From Beggiatoa alba B18LD (GTDB lineage: Bacteria > Pseudomonadota > Gammaproteobacteria > Beggiatoales > Beggiatoaceae): DNA of 64,000 nt. The stretch covers positions 2,543,588 to 2,607,587 of the forward strand of contig NZ_JH600070.1 of assembly GCF_000245015.1 (NCBI RefSeq). Reading direction: 5' to 3'. Positions 45,420 to 53,962 of the stretch are shown piece after piece (positions within the stretch are counted from its first letter, which is position 1; every line of letters begins with the position of its first letter). The notes beneath the pieces were generated by a model. The model saw nothing but the letters and a program-made list of their open reading frames with translations, was not told the origin of the DNA and ran no database searches. A program made the position numbers and the translations under genes.

Positions 45420-46472
45420 TTAACCAAGTCCTAGGCGTTCACCACGATAGCTTCCGTCGCGGACTCGTTGCCACCAATTAGGATTGTCTAAGTACCATTG
45501 CACGGTTTTGCGTAGTCCTGTTTCAAAGGTTTCTTCAGGTATCCAGCCCAGTTCGTTTTTAATTTTGTTGGCATCAATGGCGTAGCGCAGGTCGTGACCT
45601 GGTCTGTCGGTAACGTATTTAATCAGTTGTTTATGGGGTTTATGCGGGGAATTGGGGCGTAATTCGTCTAGTAAGTCGCAAATCATGTGAACAACGTCGA
45701 TATTTTTTTGTTCGTTATGTCCGCCAATGTTGTAGGTTTCGCCGATTTTGCCCTCGGTAAGGACGAGGCAGAGGGCGCGTGCGTGGTCGTCAACATAGAG
45801 CCAGTCGCGGATGTTTTCGCCTTTGCCGTAAACGGGTAGGGCTTTGCCTTCTAGGGCATTGAGTATCATTAAGGGGATGAGTTTTTCAGGGAATTGATAC
45901 GCGCCGTAGTTGTTGGAGCAGTTGGTTGTCACGACGGGCAAGCCGTAGGTGTGATGCCATGCTCGCACGAGCATATCGGAGGAGGCTTTGCTGGCGGAAT
46001 AGGGGGAATTGGGTTGATAGGCGGTGGTTTCGGTAAATAAACCGTCTGTGCCTAAACTGCCATAAACTTCGTCGGTGGAAACGTGGTGAAAGCGAAAATG
46101 GGCTTTTTTCTCGCTGTCTAGGCTTAACCAGTATTGGCGGGTGGCTTCTAGTAGGCTGTAAGTGCCAACAATATTGGTTTGAATAAAATCAGCAGGACCA
46201 TCAATCGAGCGGTCAACATGGGATTCTGCGGCAAGGTGCATAATGGCATCGGGTTGATAGTCCATTAGCAGGGTTTGTACGCTGGTTTTATCGCCAATGT
46301 CTAGTTGTGCAAAGCGATAGCGGGGATTATTTGCAACGCTGGTGAGTGACTCTAAATTGCCTGCGTAGGTGAGTTTATCAAGGTTTAAAACAGCGTGTTG
46401 GGTGTTTTGAATCAGATGACGAATAACCGCAGAGCCGATGAAGCCTGCACCGCCTGTTATGATGAGTTTCAT
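45420..46472 (-). CDS. rmlB: dTDP-glucose 4,6-dehydratase
   Basis: 350 residues from ATG 46472 with AAGG about 7 bases before; an upstream ATG at 46529 adds a 19-residue leader not found in the family. Extended [38 protein letters not shown], and YSASKASSD with the catalytic Tyr and Lys. It makes dTDP-4-keto-6-deoxyglucose, the first committed step to dTDP-rhamnose. First gene of the rml unit; RmlD, needed for the last step, is not in this window. Confidence 0.97.
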   Translation of the reverse strand: MKLIITGGAGFIGSAVIRHLIQNTQHAVLNLDKLTYAGNLESLTSVANNPRYRFAQLDIGDKTSVQTLLMDYQPDAIMHLAAESHVDRSIDGPADFIQTNIVGTYSLLEATRQYWLSLDSEKKAHFRFHHVSTDEVYGSLGTDGLFTETTAYQPNSPYSASKASSDMLVRAWHHTYGLPVVTTNCSNNYGAYQFPEKLIPLMILNALEGKALPVYGKGENIRDWLYVDDHARALCLVLTEGKIGETYNIGGHNEQKNIDVVHMICDLLDELRPNSPHKPHKQLIKYVTDRPGHDLRYAIDANKIKNELGWIPEETFETGLRKTVQWYLDNPNWWQRVRDGSYRGERLGLG

Positions 46473-46550
46473 GTATTTGCCTTGTGATTGGGGCGCAACC
46501 AGCCAGCCATCAACCCTTAAAAAAGCCATCTAGTTGCGGTGTGCTATCAA

Positions 46551-46586
46551 TAAAAAATGCGATGCCCTCTGATGAGAACATCGCAT
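46551..46586 (-). terminator. Terminator of the OmpA-like gene
   Basis: ATGCGATG (46557-46564) pairs with CATCGCAT (46579-46586); on the minus strand the stem is followed by six Ts. It is about 40 bases after the stop of the OmpA-like gene. Confidence 0.85.
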
Positions 46587-46624
46587 AGTACCAGCTATTA
46601 CTGGTAAGACATTATCAGCCTAGC

Positions 46625-47551
46625 TTATTTTGCGTGTGTGGTTCTGATTTCGATTTCCACACGACGGTTTTTAGCACGACCTTCTGCTGTCTTGTTGTCA
46701 GCGATAGGTTTGAGTTCGCCTTCACCTTTCATGATGACTTTATTAGCAGGTACGCCTTTGCTAATTAAGTAATCAGCCGCAGATTTCGCACGGCGTTCAG
46801 ATAAGGTTTGGTTGTATTTTTCAGAGCCAACGCTGTCAGTGTGACCCGTGACATGTACGTCATAGACGTAGTCAATGTCTTTAATGATGTTAGCAGCAAT
46901 CTTATCTAAAGTGGCTTTACCTTGTGCGGTTAAGTCAGCTTTATTGAAGGCGAATGTGACATCACCGCCTAAGATTTCAACAGTCTTACCAGAGACGGCT
47001 GGGCATCCATCTGCGTCAACAGAAGTACCACGGGGAGTACCTGGGCATTTGTCGCGGTAATCTGGCACACCATCATGGTCACTGTCGATAGGACAACCAA
47101 TTTTATCCCCTTGTTCTTGAGGAGGATTTTTGGCATCGCCCCAAACCCCTGCGGAAATTTCGGCGGAGGTATTGGTAGGACATAAGTCCATGAAATCAGG
47201 TACAGTATCGCGGTCTGTATCTAAAGGACATCCTTTTTCATCAACCCCTTTGGATTTTTGTTCAGGGGTCAGATTTTCTACCACTAATGTGGCTGTACCA
47301 GGATAGATGTACAGGTGCGGACATTGGGTGGATTGCAGTTTGTCACCGCATTCTTTCGCATTGAGGTTAGGTATATTGGGTGATTGGGGCGTAATAACGC
47401 AATCCCCAGTCCCTGACATAACAGGTGTACCTTGACCACTCATTAAGCGATAGGTTCTTTCATCTTCAGCGGCTTGTGTGGAAAAAGCGGAGGACAATAA
47501 CGCCCCTGCTACCATTCCGACTAAGACTTTACGAGCAGAGATATCTACCAT
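46625..47551 (-). CDS. OmpA-family outer-membrane protein with thrombospondin type 3 repeats
   Basis: 308 residues. Signal peptide (about 1-28, ending FSTQA-AED), a cysteine-containing N-terminal region, then aspartate-rich TSP3 repeats of the calcium-binding kind (DTDRDTVPDFMDLCP, DSDHDGVPDYRDKCP) and a C-terminal OmpA domain (about 190-305: VTGHTDSVGSEKYNQTLSE, RAKSAADYLISKGV, NRRVEIEI) that binds peptidoglycan. No beta-barrel is visible, so it likely links the outer envelope to the cell wall. AAGGGA 8-9 bases before the ATG and a strong terminator suggest high expression. Confidence 0.92.
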   Translation of the reverse strand: MVDISARKVLVGMVAGALLSSAFSTQAAEDERTYRLMSGQGTPVMSGTGDCVITPQSPNIPNLNAKECGDKLQSTQCPHLYIYPGTATLVVENLTPEQKSKGVDEKGCPLDTDRDTVPDFMDLCPTNTSAEISAGVWGDAKNPPQEQGDKIGCPIDSDHDGVPDYRDKCPGTPRGTSVDADGCPAVSGKTVEILGGDVTFAFNKADLTAQGKATLDKIAANIIKDIDYVYDVHVTGHTDSVGSEKYNQTLSERRAKSAADYLISKGVPANKVIMKGEGELKPIADNKTAEGRAKNRRVEIEIRTTHAK

Positions 47552-48021
47552 GGATAATTTCCCTTACTGTTACGAGATAACAAAAAATATAAAAAAACAT
47601 TGAGCAACCAAACACCACCAGACTATTTCATTGAATCAGCCAGTATTTCTCACTGTGATGCGAAGTCAGCCTACTCAAGATAGCAACTTTACAAGACAGT
47701 TTGTTGTAGCAATTAAACAACACAACCAGACGGCGCGCCCGTGATTTTGTGTGTCATGCTTTCTACAATTGATTCAGCCATTGCTAAAAACAACTGCTTA
47801 GGCAAAGGGTTGTTGTAATTTTGCGCACTTTAGTATGACTTTCTCGCTACACTAACAGTAGATATTACAACATGTGGAATTCTAACAACAAGCTAGTATA
47901 GAGTCTAGCATTAACAAAAGCTATTATTCTCACCATGATAAGACACAGGGTAAGAAATAAATAGAAATAGTTGCGTTATTGAGCGTGAAAAGTTGGGTAA
48001 CGGTAGGTGTGTAATCGTGTT
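47552..48021. other. 470-base region without a gene
   Basis: Lies upstream of the OmpA-like gene and downstream of grxC. It has short inverted repeats (GCTAG...CTAGC near 47893-47910) but no convincing ORF, RNA or promoter. It is likely the regulatory region of the OmpA-like gene. Confidence 0.4.
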
Positions 48022-48279
48022 TTAATCGACACTCAATAGTGTGTCTAATTTACCATCGACATCTAATTCGACCAAATCATCATAACCACCAACGTGATAA
48101 TCCCCAATAAATATTTGTGGGACTGTACGCCGTCCTGTGAGCTCTATCATTTTTTGCATTTGCTCACGGTCATGGTCAATAAGAACCTTTTCAACTTGCA
48201 CCCCTTTTTGATTTAACAAACGCTCTGCCATCACACAGTAAGGACAAATGCGGGTGCTATACATGCGAACAGCGGGCAT
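48022..48279 (-). CDS. grxC: Glutaredoxin 3
   Basis: 85 residues from ATG 48279, with GGAG 10 bases before; an earlier start adds five residues. Dithiol active site CPYC (Cys12, Cys15), then the glutathione-binding TVPQIFIGDYHVGGYDDL. It reduces protein and glutathione disulfides with glutathione in the cytoplasm. It stands alone. Confidence 0.96.
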   Translation of the reverse strand: MPAVRMYSTRICPYCVMAERLLNQKGVQVEKVLIDHDREQMQKMIELTGRRTVPQIFIGDYHVGGYDDLVELDVDGKLDTLLSVD

Positions 48280-48530
48280 TTTTTGTCGCTCCACAATAAA
48301 TCATAAAATCATAAATACTAATAGAAAATTGCTTGTTAATAAAATCGTTACATGTTGTATGGTAAGGTGGTTTTGCGTTCAAGGTTAGACATCTCTGTAG
48401 CAGATTGCAAGCGTTTTTATGGGATTTTAGCGGATTAGCGTTAATCAAGCGTCAATGGTGAGTTGCATAATTATCATCCGATACATTAATAATATTCATC
48501 ATTTATTTGATAAGTATTTACGCTTATAAA

Positions 48531-48560
48531 TGTTGCACTGCAACAAAAATTCGCTATACT
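48531..48560 (+). promoter_or_regulatory. Promoter with overlapping operator-like palindrome
   Basis: TGTTGCACTGCAACA (48531-48545) is a perfect palindrome around a single C. It contains the -35 TTGCAC (48533-48538); the -10 TATACT is at 48555-48560, 16 bases away. A regulator on the palindrome would block the -35. The downstream gene may bind it. Confidence 0.65.
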
Positions 48561-48600
48561 ATTTCTTAAGCGTTTTTATTGATCCGTTGTGGAGGTTCGT

Positions 48601-48834
48601 ATGATGCAAACTAAACGCAACAAGCCTTTGTTAAGCTTATCTGAGTTAGCTCAAAAAGTAGGCAAGCCGCATTTGACGATGCGAGCCGTGTTAAAAGTGG
48701 AAGGTTTATTGAGCAATTGCCGAGATGAGTCAGGCAAATTACAGGAAATCGTTACCGATAAAGGGCGCGAATTTGGAATGCGCGTCAATGGCGAAGTTTT
48801 TTGGATACCTCAAGTTATTGAATATTTACATTAA
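48601..48834 (+). CDS. Small putative DNA-binding protein (winged-helix-like)
   Basis: 77 residues from ATG 48601, with GGAGG 5-6 bases upstream; the open frame begins at a GTG 12 bases earlier. The pattern LSLSELAQKVGKPHLTMRAV, then KLQEIVTDKGREFGMRV and FWIPQVIEYL resembles the compact winged helix found in phage antirepressor-like proteins (a helical N-terminal recognition unit, then T-D-K-G and a beta wing). I cannot name a family. It has its own promoter with a palindrome and its own terminator, the arrangement of a self-regulated small regulator. Confidence 0.65.
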   Translation: MMQTKRNKPLLSLSELAQKVGKPHLTMRAVLKVEGLLSNCRDESGKLQEIVTDKGREFGMRVNGEVFWIPQVIEYLH

Positions 48835-48867
48835 TTGTAAAATTTTTCAATTCTTCTCTTTCATGAG

Positions 48868-48902
48868 AAAAAAGGTAGATGCAAATTGTATCTACCTTTT
48901 TT
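48868..48902 (+). terminator. Terminator of the small regulator gene
   Basis: AAAAAAGGTAGAT (48868-48880) pairs with ATCTACCTTTTTT-type bases (about 48889-48902). The last Ts of this terminator run straight into the first bases of repeat element 9. Confidence 0.85.
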
Positions 48903-49155
48903 AACCTGAGTTCGGCGAGTTTCTTTTAAAAAGACAACAGTTTGTCTGAATCAGGATTTTCAGGATTAAAAAGACAAGAAAATTAAAAGGATAAAAAATT
49001 ATGTTTTTAATTGTTTTTAATTCTGAAAATTCTGTGAATTCTGATTCAGACAGTGTTTAATCCTGAAAATCCTGATTCAGACAAAAAAAGACCTGCTAGG
49101 TTTTCAAAACCTAGCAGGTCTCTGTTTTATTTTATAAAACTCGCAAAACTCAGGG
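48901..49155. repeat. Inverted-repeat element, copy 9
   Basis: Left end TTAACCTGAGTTCGGCGAG directly at the terminator T-tract; arm GTCTGAATCAGGATTTTCAG, complementary arm AATTCTGTGAATTCTGATTC, the 33-bp palindrome at 49089-49121, and right end CTCGCAAAACTCAGG. Both ends are recognisable. Confidence 0.85.
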
Positions 49156-49396
49156 TTTTTTATTTTGTATCGTCTAACAAGAAGCGTGTGTTTAAGTGTG
49201 CGTTTTTATTCTACTGCTTTATTTTGTTGAAATAATAGCGAGTTAAAGATAAGCGGCAAGTTTAAACCGATTAAACTCATGAATGACATTTTATGTGGTA
49301 TAACACAGCGTATTGTTCATTCTAAGCGGTGAATATAGGGCAGTGCGTGTAAAGCACTTTTATCTTCTTTTATTTAATTCATCAAGATGGATGCTT

Positions 49397-49837
49397 ATGT
49401 TGTGGATTAAAGCTTTTCATGTTGTTTTTATGGTTTCATGGTTTGCGGGTTTGTTTTACTTGCCTCGTCTTTTTGTGTATCACGCCATGACGCAAGATGA
49501 AATCAGTCACGAACGGTTTAAAGTGATGGAGCGTAAGCTGTTTTACGGCATTATGACACCAGCAGGCATTATCACGATAGCATTAGGTCTTTGGTTATTA
49601 TTTGGGTATGGCTGGTTTGATGCCTTAATGAATAAAGCATCTTATATGGGATGGTTGCACGCTAAATTGTTTTTAGTGCTATTACTGGTTATTTATCACG
49701 GGTTTTGTTGGCACTATTTACAGTTGTTTAAACATAATCATAATCAATATAGTCATGTTTTTTACCGTTGGTTTAATGAAGTGCCTGTCTTATTACTGAT
49801 TGCAATTTGCATTTTAGTGATTGTAAAACCGTTTTAA
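49397..49837 (+). CDS. hemJ: HemJ-type protoporphyrinogen oxidase
   Basis: 146 residues from ATG 49397 (AGATGG 6 bases upstream); the frame starts earlier at 49313. Four to five membrane helices. Family hallmarks: MLWIKAFHVVFMVSWFAGLF with His8, YLPRLFVYH, the ERKLFYGIMTPAGIITIALG block and GWLHAKLFLVLLLVIYHG. HemJ binds heme and oxidises protoporphyrinogen IX to protoporphyrin IX in heme synthesis in many gammaproteobacteria and cyanobacteria. It follows repeat element 9. Confidence 0.92.
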   Translation: MLWIKAFHVVFMVSWFAGLFYLPRLFVYHAMTQDEISHERFKVMERKLFYGIMTPAGIITIALGLWLLFGYGWFDALMNKASYMGWLHAKLFLVLLLVIYHGFCWHYLQLFKHNHNQYSHVFYRWFNEVPVLLLIAICILVIVKPF

Positions 49838-49845
49838 ATTTTTCT

Positions 49846-49876
49846 GAATCAGGGTGTTAAATCCTGATTCAGATTA
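49846..49876. repeat. Small inverted-repeat remnant
   Basis: CTGAATCAGGGTGTTAAATC then CTGATTCAG: a minimal hairpin from the arms of the element, 9 bases after the hemJ stop and next to the stop of the convergent cyclase; a likely shared terminator. Confidence 0.6.
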
Positions 49877-49882
49877 AAGTGT

Positions 49883-52123
49883 TTATTTTGTCGTAAAGGT
49901 ATAAACCCCGTCCCATGTTTCGCTGGGTTGATTGGCTTGGAAATAGGCAATACGGTCTAAATAAATACTATACAGTTTACGTTCTGGATATTGCGTGGCA
50001 AGTTTTGTAAAAGATGCTTGTGCGGTTGCCCATTGTTGTTGTCGATATTCGCTTAATGCTTGTTTATGTAAATCAAGTTCACAAATCAGTGATTCTGAGG
50101 ACTCTGTTTTTAAGCAAATTGGCTCAAAAATAGCGACAGGTTTATCTTTACCTTTGACACGCACATAGTCTAATTCACGATAAAGATATTCGGGTGCGGC
50201 ATGGCATGTATTTTCGCTGACGACAAAACTGACACCGTATTGTTTTGTAATCCCTTCTAAACGTGAGCCTAAATTGACCGTATCCCCCAATACGGTATAT
50301 GCCATACGGAAAGTAGAACCCATGTTACCCACGCTCATCATCCCCGTACTTAAGCCGATACCAATTTTAATGGGTGGCCAGCCACGTTTTTGAAAATCGG
50401 ATTGAATTTCTTCTAGTCGTTGGAGCATTTTTAAGCCTGTGGTGATGGCATGGCTTGCGTGGTGTGGGTCTTCTAAAGGCGCGCCCCAGAATGCCATGAT
50501 GGCATCGCCCATGTATTTATCGATAGTGCCACGATGTTGGTGAATAATTTCGGTCATCGGGCTTAAATACGCATTCATGAGAATAGATAAATCTTTAGGG
50601 GTAAGCCCTTCTGAAATGGTTGTGAATCCGCGCACATCTGAGAATAAAACCGTCATTTCACGGCTTTCACTTTCCATGGAAATATTAAAGCTGGGGTTTT
50701 TGCTCATTTCATCAACAAGCGCCGGTGGAACATATTCACCAAAACGGTGCGCCAGTTGTTTCTTACGCCGTGTTTCCACTAAATAGCCGTAACTCATGTT
50801 AAATAAAAAGAGGGAAAGCATGAGCAGTAATGCTGAAGCGAGTGGGAAAATTAAGTGTAGCTCCTCCAAAATTCTAATATTAAGCCAAAACATAAACATA
50901 ATGACTAATACTGTGCCAAGCATGGCAACCAATGGATTAAAAATCGGTAAAATCAGAATCATGACTAAGCCAATAAATAACAATAAAACGATTTCCATTG
51001 CATCAGCATAAGCAGGGTCTTGCATAATTTTCCCTTCTAAAATGCCTGCCAACAAAGTCGCGTGAATTTCTACCCCTGGATATACATTAGCGACAGGTGT
51101 CGGTCGCAAATCTAATAAACCTTGTGCGGTCGTTCCTAAAAAAACTATTTTGTCTTTTAACAAGGCGGGGTCAGCTTTACCCGTTAATACATCTACCGCT
51201 GAAATATAAGGAAACATGCCTTGTTCGCCGCGAAATGGTACTAAGGTACGTAAGGAGCTATCAACAGGAATTTTTGTTTTGCCTAAACGGATAAATTCAA
51301 CGCTGTGATACCCGCCACTTTCCACGGTGCCAAATTCAACAAATGGCTCTGTTAAGAGAACACGCGCCATAGCAAGGCTTAAAGACTCATATAATTCCCC
51401 TTTATAGGCATTCAACATGGGTACGCGACGCACAATGCCATCACTATCAGGAATCACATTAAAATGCCCCGCAGAAATAACATTGTCTTGAAACAGGGGT
51501 AAATTGGCGACAAATCCGCTTGCTTCTAATAAATGAATCCCAAAATGCTGTTGTGCTTCAGCCGTTGCCTGTTGATTAAACACGGGGGGCGGTAATAAAC
51601 CGACTTGCGTTGTTTCTGCCCGATAATCAAAGCTATATCCTAAAATAACACGGCGAAAATTTAAGCCGTCTGCTAATAATTGGTCATAATCTAAACGGGG
51701 TTTTAGGCTTTCTAATGCCGTTTTAAACGCAGGAATATCTTTTAACTCATTTGTGGCTAATTGTTCCATGACGGGTAAGCCTGAGCTTTCATCGGGTTCA
51801 GCAAAAACGATGTCAACGCCTAATAACTTAATTTCATATTTATCAAATAATTGCTTAATTAATTCTGAAACAATAACCCGCTTCCATGGCCAACGTCCGA
51901 CTTCGCGCAAACTTTTTTCATCAAGATCAACAATGACGATTTCGTCAATTTTTTGATGACTCATTGTCATCCGCAGCCGTGCGTCATAACTCATTAATTC
52001 TAAACCTTCTAACAAATTTAAATGAATAGCACCTGTTGCATGTGCAATGAAAACGCCTAAGATACAAAGACTAAATAGACTTCTTAACGCATGGCGTTTA
52101 AATGCGGAGAACATACGAGACAT
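49883..52123 (-). CDS. CHASE2-domain adenylate/guanylate cyclase
   Basis: 746 residues. N-terminal membrane anchor (about 11-32), an extracytoplasmic CHASE2 sensor (about 38-335: VIVDLDEKSLREVGRWPW, GVDIVFAEPDESS), three membrane helices (about 375-440), then a class III cyclase domain (about 475-665) with FSDVRGFTTISE, DKYMGDAIMAFWGAP and YTVLGDTVNLGSRLEG. It would make cAMP or cGMP from an external signal. A helical C-terminal tail (about 680-746) resembles a TPR. Start at ATG 52123, GAAGG upstream. No effector gene is adjacent. Confidence 0.93.
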   Translation of the reverse strand: MSRMFSAFKRHALRSLFSLCILGVFIAHATGAIHLNLLEGLELMSYDARLRMTMSHQKIDEIVIVDLDEKSLREVGRWPWKRVIVSELIKQLFDKYEIKLLGVDIVFAEPDESSGLPVMEQLATNELKDIPAFKTALESLKPRLDYDQLLADGLNFRRVILGYSFDYRAETTQVGLLPPPVFNQQATAEAQQHFGIHLLEASGFVANLPLFQDNVISAGHFNVIPDSDGIVRRVPMLNAYKGELYESLSLAMARVLLTEPFVEFGTVESGGYHSVEFIRLGKTKIPVDSSLRTLVPFRGEQGMFPYISAVDVLTGKADPALLKDKIVFLGTTAQGLLDLRPTPVANVYPGVEIHATLLAGILEGKIMQDPAYADAMEIVLLLFIGLVMILILPIFNPLVAMLGTVLVIMFMFWLNIRILEELHLIFPLASALLLMLSLFLFNMSYGYLVETRRKKQLAHRFGEYVPPALVDEMSKNPSFNISMESESREMTVLFSDVRGFTTISEGLTPKDLSILMNAYLSPMTEIIHQHRGTIDKYMGDAIMAFWGAPLEDPHHASHAITTGLKMLQRLEEIQSDFQKRGWPPIKIGIGLSTGMMSVGNMGSTFRMAYTVLGDTVNLGSRLEGITKQYGVSFVVSENTCHAAPEYLYRELDYVRVKGKDKPVAIFEPICLKTESSESLICELDLHKQALSEYRQQQWATAQASFTKLATQYPERKLYSIYLDRIAYFQANQPSETWDGVYTFTTK

Positions 52124-52222
52124 GATTTTGATTACCTTCTATTTAGACGTAATAACGTAATATGAGATGCTTCAAAAATTAAATGCTTGCTTGTACTTGT
52201 ATATGAAGCGTAGTTGCCAATA

Positions 52223-52582
52223 TTAGAAAAAAACGGATTTTTGCCAATATCCTTTTAAAATTTTTGGATGATGATGTGCATGTCGATGTAAATAAATCCA
52301 AGCACTCACTGTAATACGTTGCGGGAGTAAGATAACGTTGGTTAATTCACGATAAAATAAATCAGGATGACGCTCTAATTGGTCGATTTTAGATAATAAA
52401 CGATTACTCACACGATACACTTCGCCATAAGTAACGCCTTTTCCGCGACGGGCAAAAGGATATGACTTACCATGATGCAAAACGATATGAGGGGCTTTTG
52501 CAAATTTATTGGGTAAACCTGCTAAAAAAAAATGATTCACTTGCCCGCGTTTTAATGTGCCATACACAAATAAATTGTGCAT
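52223..52582 (-). CDS. Gamma-glutamylcyclotransferase-like (AIG2/GGCT) protein
   Basis: 119 residues from ATG 52582, with AGGA 10 bases before. The longer frame begins at 52624, where its ATG overlaps the divergent gene's ATG, but the domain starts at MHNLFVYGTLKRG, the family's substrate-binding loop. Other features: KGVTYGEVYRV and LSKIDQLERHPDLFYRE with the conserved acidic residue. Family members form 5-oxoproline from gamma-glutamyl amines or amino acids. The specific substrate is unknown. Confidence 0.85.
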   Translation of the reverse strand: MHNLFVYGTLKRGQVNHFFLAGLPNKFAKAPHIVLHHGKSYPFARRGKGVTYGEVYRVSNRLLSKIDQLERHPDLFYRELTNVILLPQRITVSAWIYLHRHAHHHPKILKGYWQKSVFF

Positions 52583-52622
52583 ACTCTTATTATCCTGCTT
52601 TAAATAACGGTTTATTTGATTC

Positions 52623-53960
52623 ATGCGTCGATTTCTCTTTTATAACTTTCGCTTTGTGTACAAGACCGACCGTTGGATACGTCGCCATTTCACACAAGCA
52701 GGACTATTACTCTTAGGAACATTAGTTGCGACCAGTGTTTTTAGTATAGATACTCGTCAAACCCTCGCTTATCAGTTCTTTTCACTACTTGTAGCGTTAT
52801 TATTATTTGCCACTCTTTTCAGTTTCTTTATTCGCTTACGACTCACGTTACAGCGCGACTTGCCCCGCTTTGCAACCGTTGGGGAAACCATACAATATCG
52901 CGTTACCATCACTAATCTGAGTGCAAAAACCTATATCGGATTACAATTATTTGAAAATATCGACGATAAATTGCCCAGTTTTGAAACTTTTTTAACAACG
53001 ACAATTCCCTATCAAGATAAATTAAATTGGTTTGATAACTATATCGGTTATCCACGTTGGACATGGTTGATTGCATTAAATCGCGGTGGGAGTATAGCAC
53101 CCATTACCCTACAAAAATTAATGCCTTACAGTAAAATTCAAACGGAAATCAGTTTATTGCCATTACGTCGCGGATATATTCATTTTGCAGGAGCAAGTTT
53201 TGCCCGTTCTGACCCATTAGGCATTTTTAACAGTATTTATAAAGTGAGTTGTCCAGATAAGCTATTAGTCTTGCCCAAACGTTACCCTATTGGAGAATTA
53301 CAACTATCAGGTTCGAGACGTTATCAACATGGTGGCGTGCATTTAGCCATGTCTGTTGGTGATGCAGAAGAATTTTATGCGTTACGAGAATATCGAGCGG
53401 GCGACCCTTTACGCCATATACATTGGAAAAGTTTAGCGAAATTGAATAAACCCATTGTGAAAGAGTTTCAAGATGAATATTACGTTCGTCATGCCTTGAT
53501 TTTAGACACTTTTACAACAGCCGCACATTCAACCGTGTTTGAAGCAGCGGTCAGTGTTGCCGCCTCTATTGCTTGCGCACCACATAGTCATGAAGTGCTC
53601 TTAGATTTAATGTTTGTTGGACTCAATACCTATTATTTCAGTAGCGGGCGCGGTTTAGCACAAACCAGTGATTTATTAGAAACGTTAGCCTGTGTTGATA
53701 TTTGTACTGATAAAGGGATTAATCACTTATTTCCCTTGATAAAACAACATATCAGCTCACTCAGCGGATGTATTTGTATTCTGTTGCAATGGGATGAAGA
53801 ACGACAAGCATTAGCCCTGTTTTTACAATCGCTCCCCTTATCTGCACTTATTCTCATTGTCAGTCAAACGCCCTTAGAAATTGATAAACAACGTTTTCCA
53901 CAAGTGAAAGTATTATTAATTGCTGAATTAGCAGCAGAACTGGCGGCGTTAGGGGGCTAA
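52623..53960 (+). CDS. DUF58-domain membrane protein
   Basis: 445 residues. Two N-terminal membrane helices (about 22-75), then an Ig-like region and the DUF58 motif (about 245-330: EEFYALREYRAGDPLRHIHW and LAKLNKPIVKEFQDEYY). DUF58 proteins often stand in operons with a MoxR ATPase and a TgpA-like transglutaminase; here the transglutaminase follows after 2 bases, MoxR is absent. Probably a structural partner at the membrane. Paralogous to the gene at 57862. Confidence 0.9.
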   Translation: MRRFLFYNFRFVYKTDRWIRRHFTQAGLLLLGTLVATSVFSIDTRQTLAYQFFSLLVALLLFATLFSFFIRLRLTLQRDLPRFATVGETIQYRVTITNLSAKTYIGLQLFENIDDKLPSFETFLTTTIPYQDKLNWFDNYIGYPRWTWLIALNRGGSIAPITLQKLMPYSKIQTEISLLPLRRGYIHFAGASFARSDPLGIFNSIYKVSCPDKLLVLPKRYPIGELQLSGSRRYQHGGVHLAMSVGDAEEFYALREYRAGDPLRHIHWKSLAKLNKPIVKEFQDEYYVRHALILDTFTTAAHSTVFEAAVSVAASIACAPHSHEVLLDLMFVGLNTYYFSSGRGLAQTSDLLETLACVDICTDKGINHLFPLIKQHISSLSGCICILLQWDEERQALALFLQSLPLSALILIVSQTPLEIDKQRFPQVKVLLIAELAAELAALGG

Positions 53961-53962
53961 AA

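Noticed and set aside
48257-48448. Open frame of 63 residues upstream of grxC on the minus strand
   Set aside because: Overlaps the grxC start, no ribosome site, no recognisable features.
52582-52624. Divergent ATGs overlapping at 52622-52625 as a special regulatory arrangement
   Set aside because: The GGCT-like gene more likely starts at 52582, which removes the overlap.
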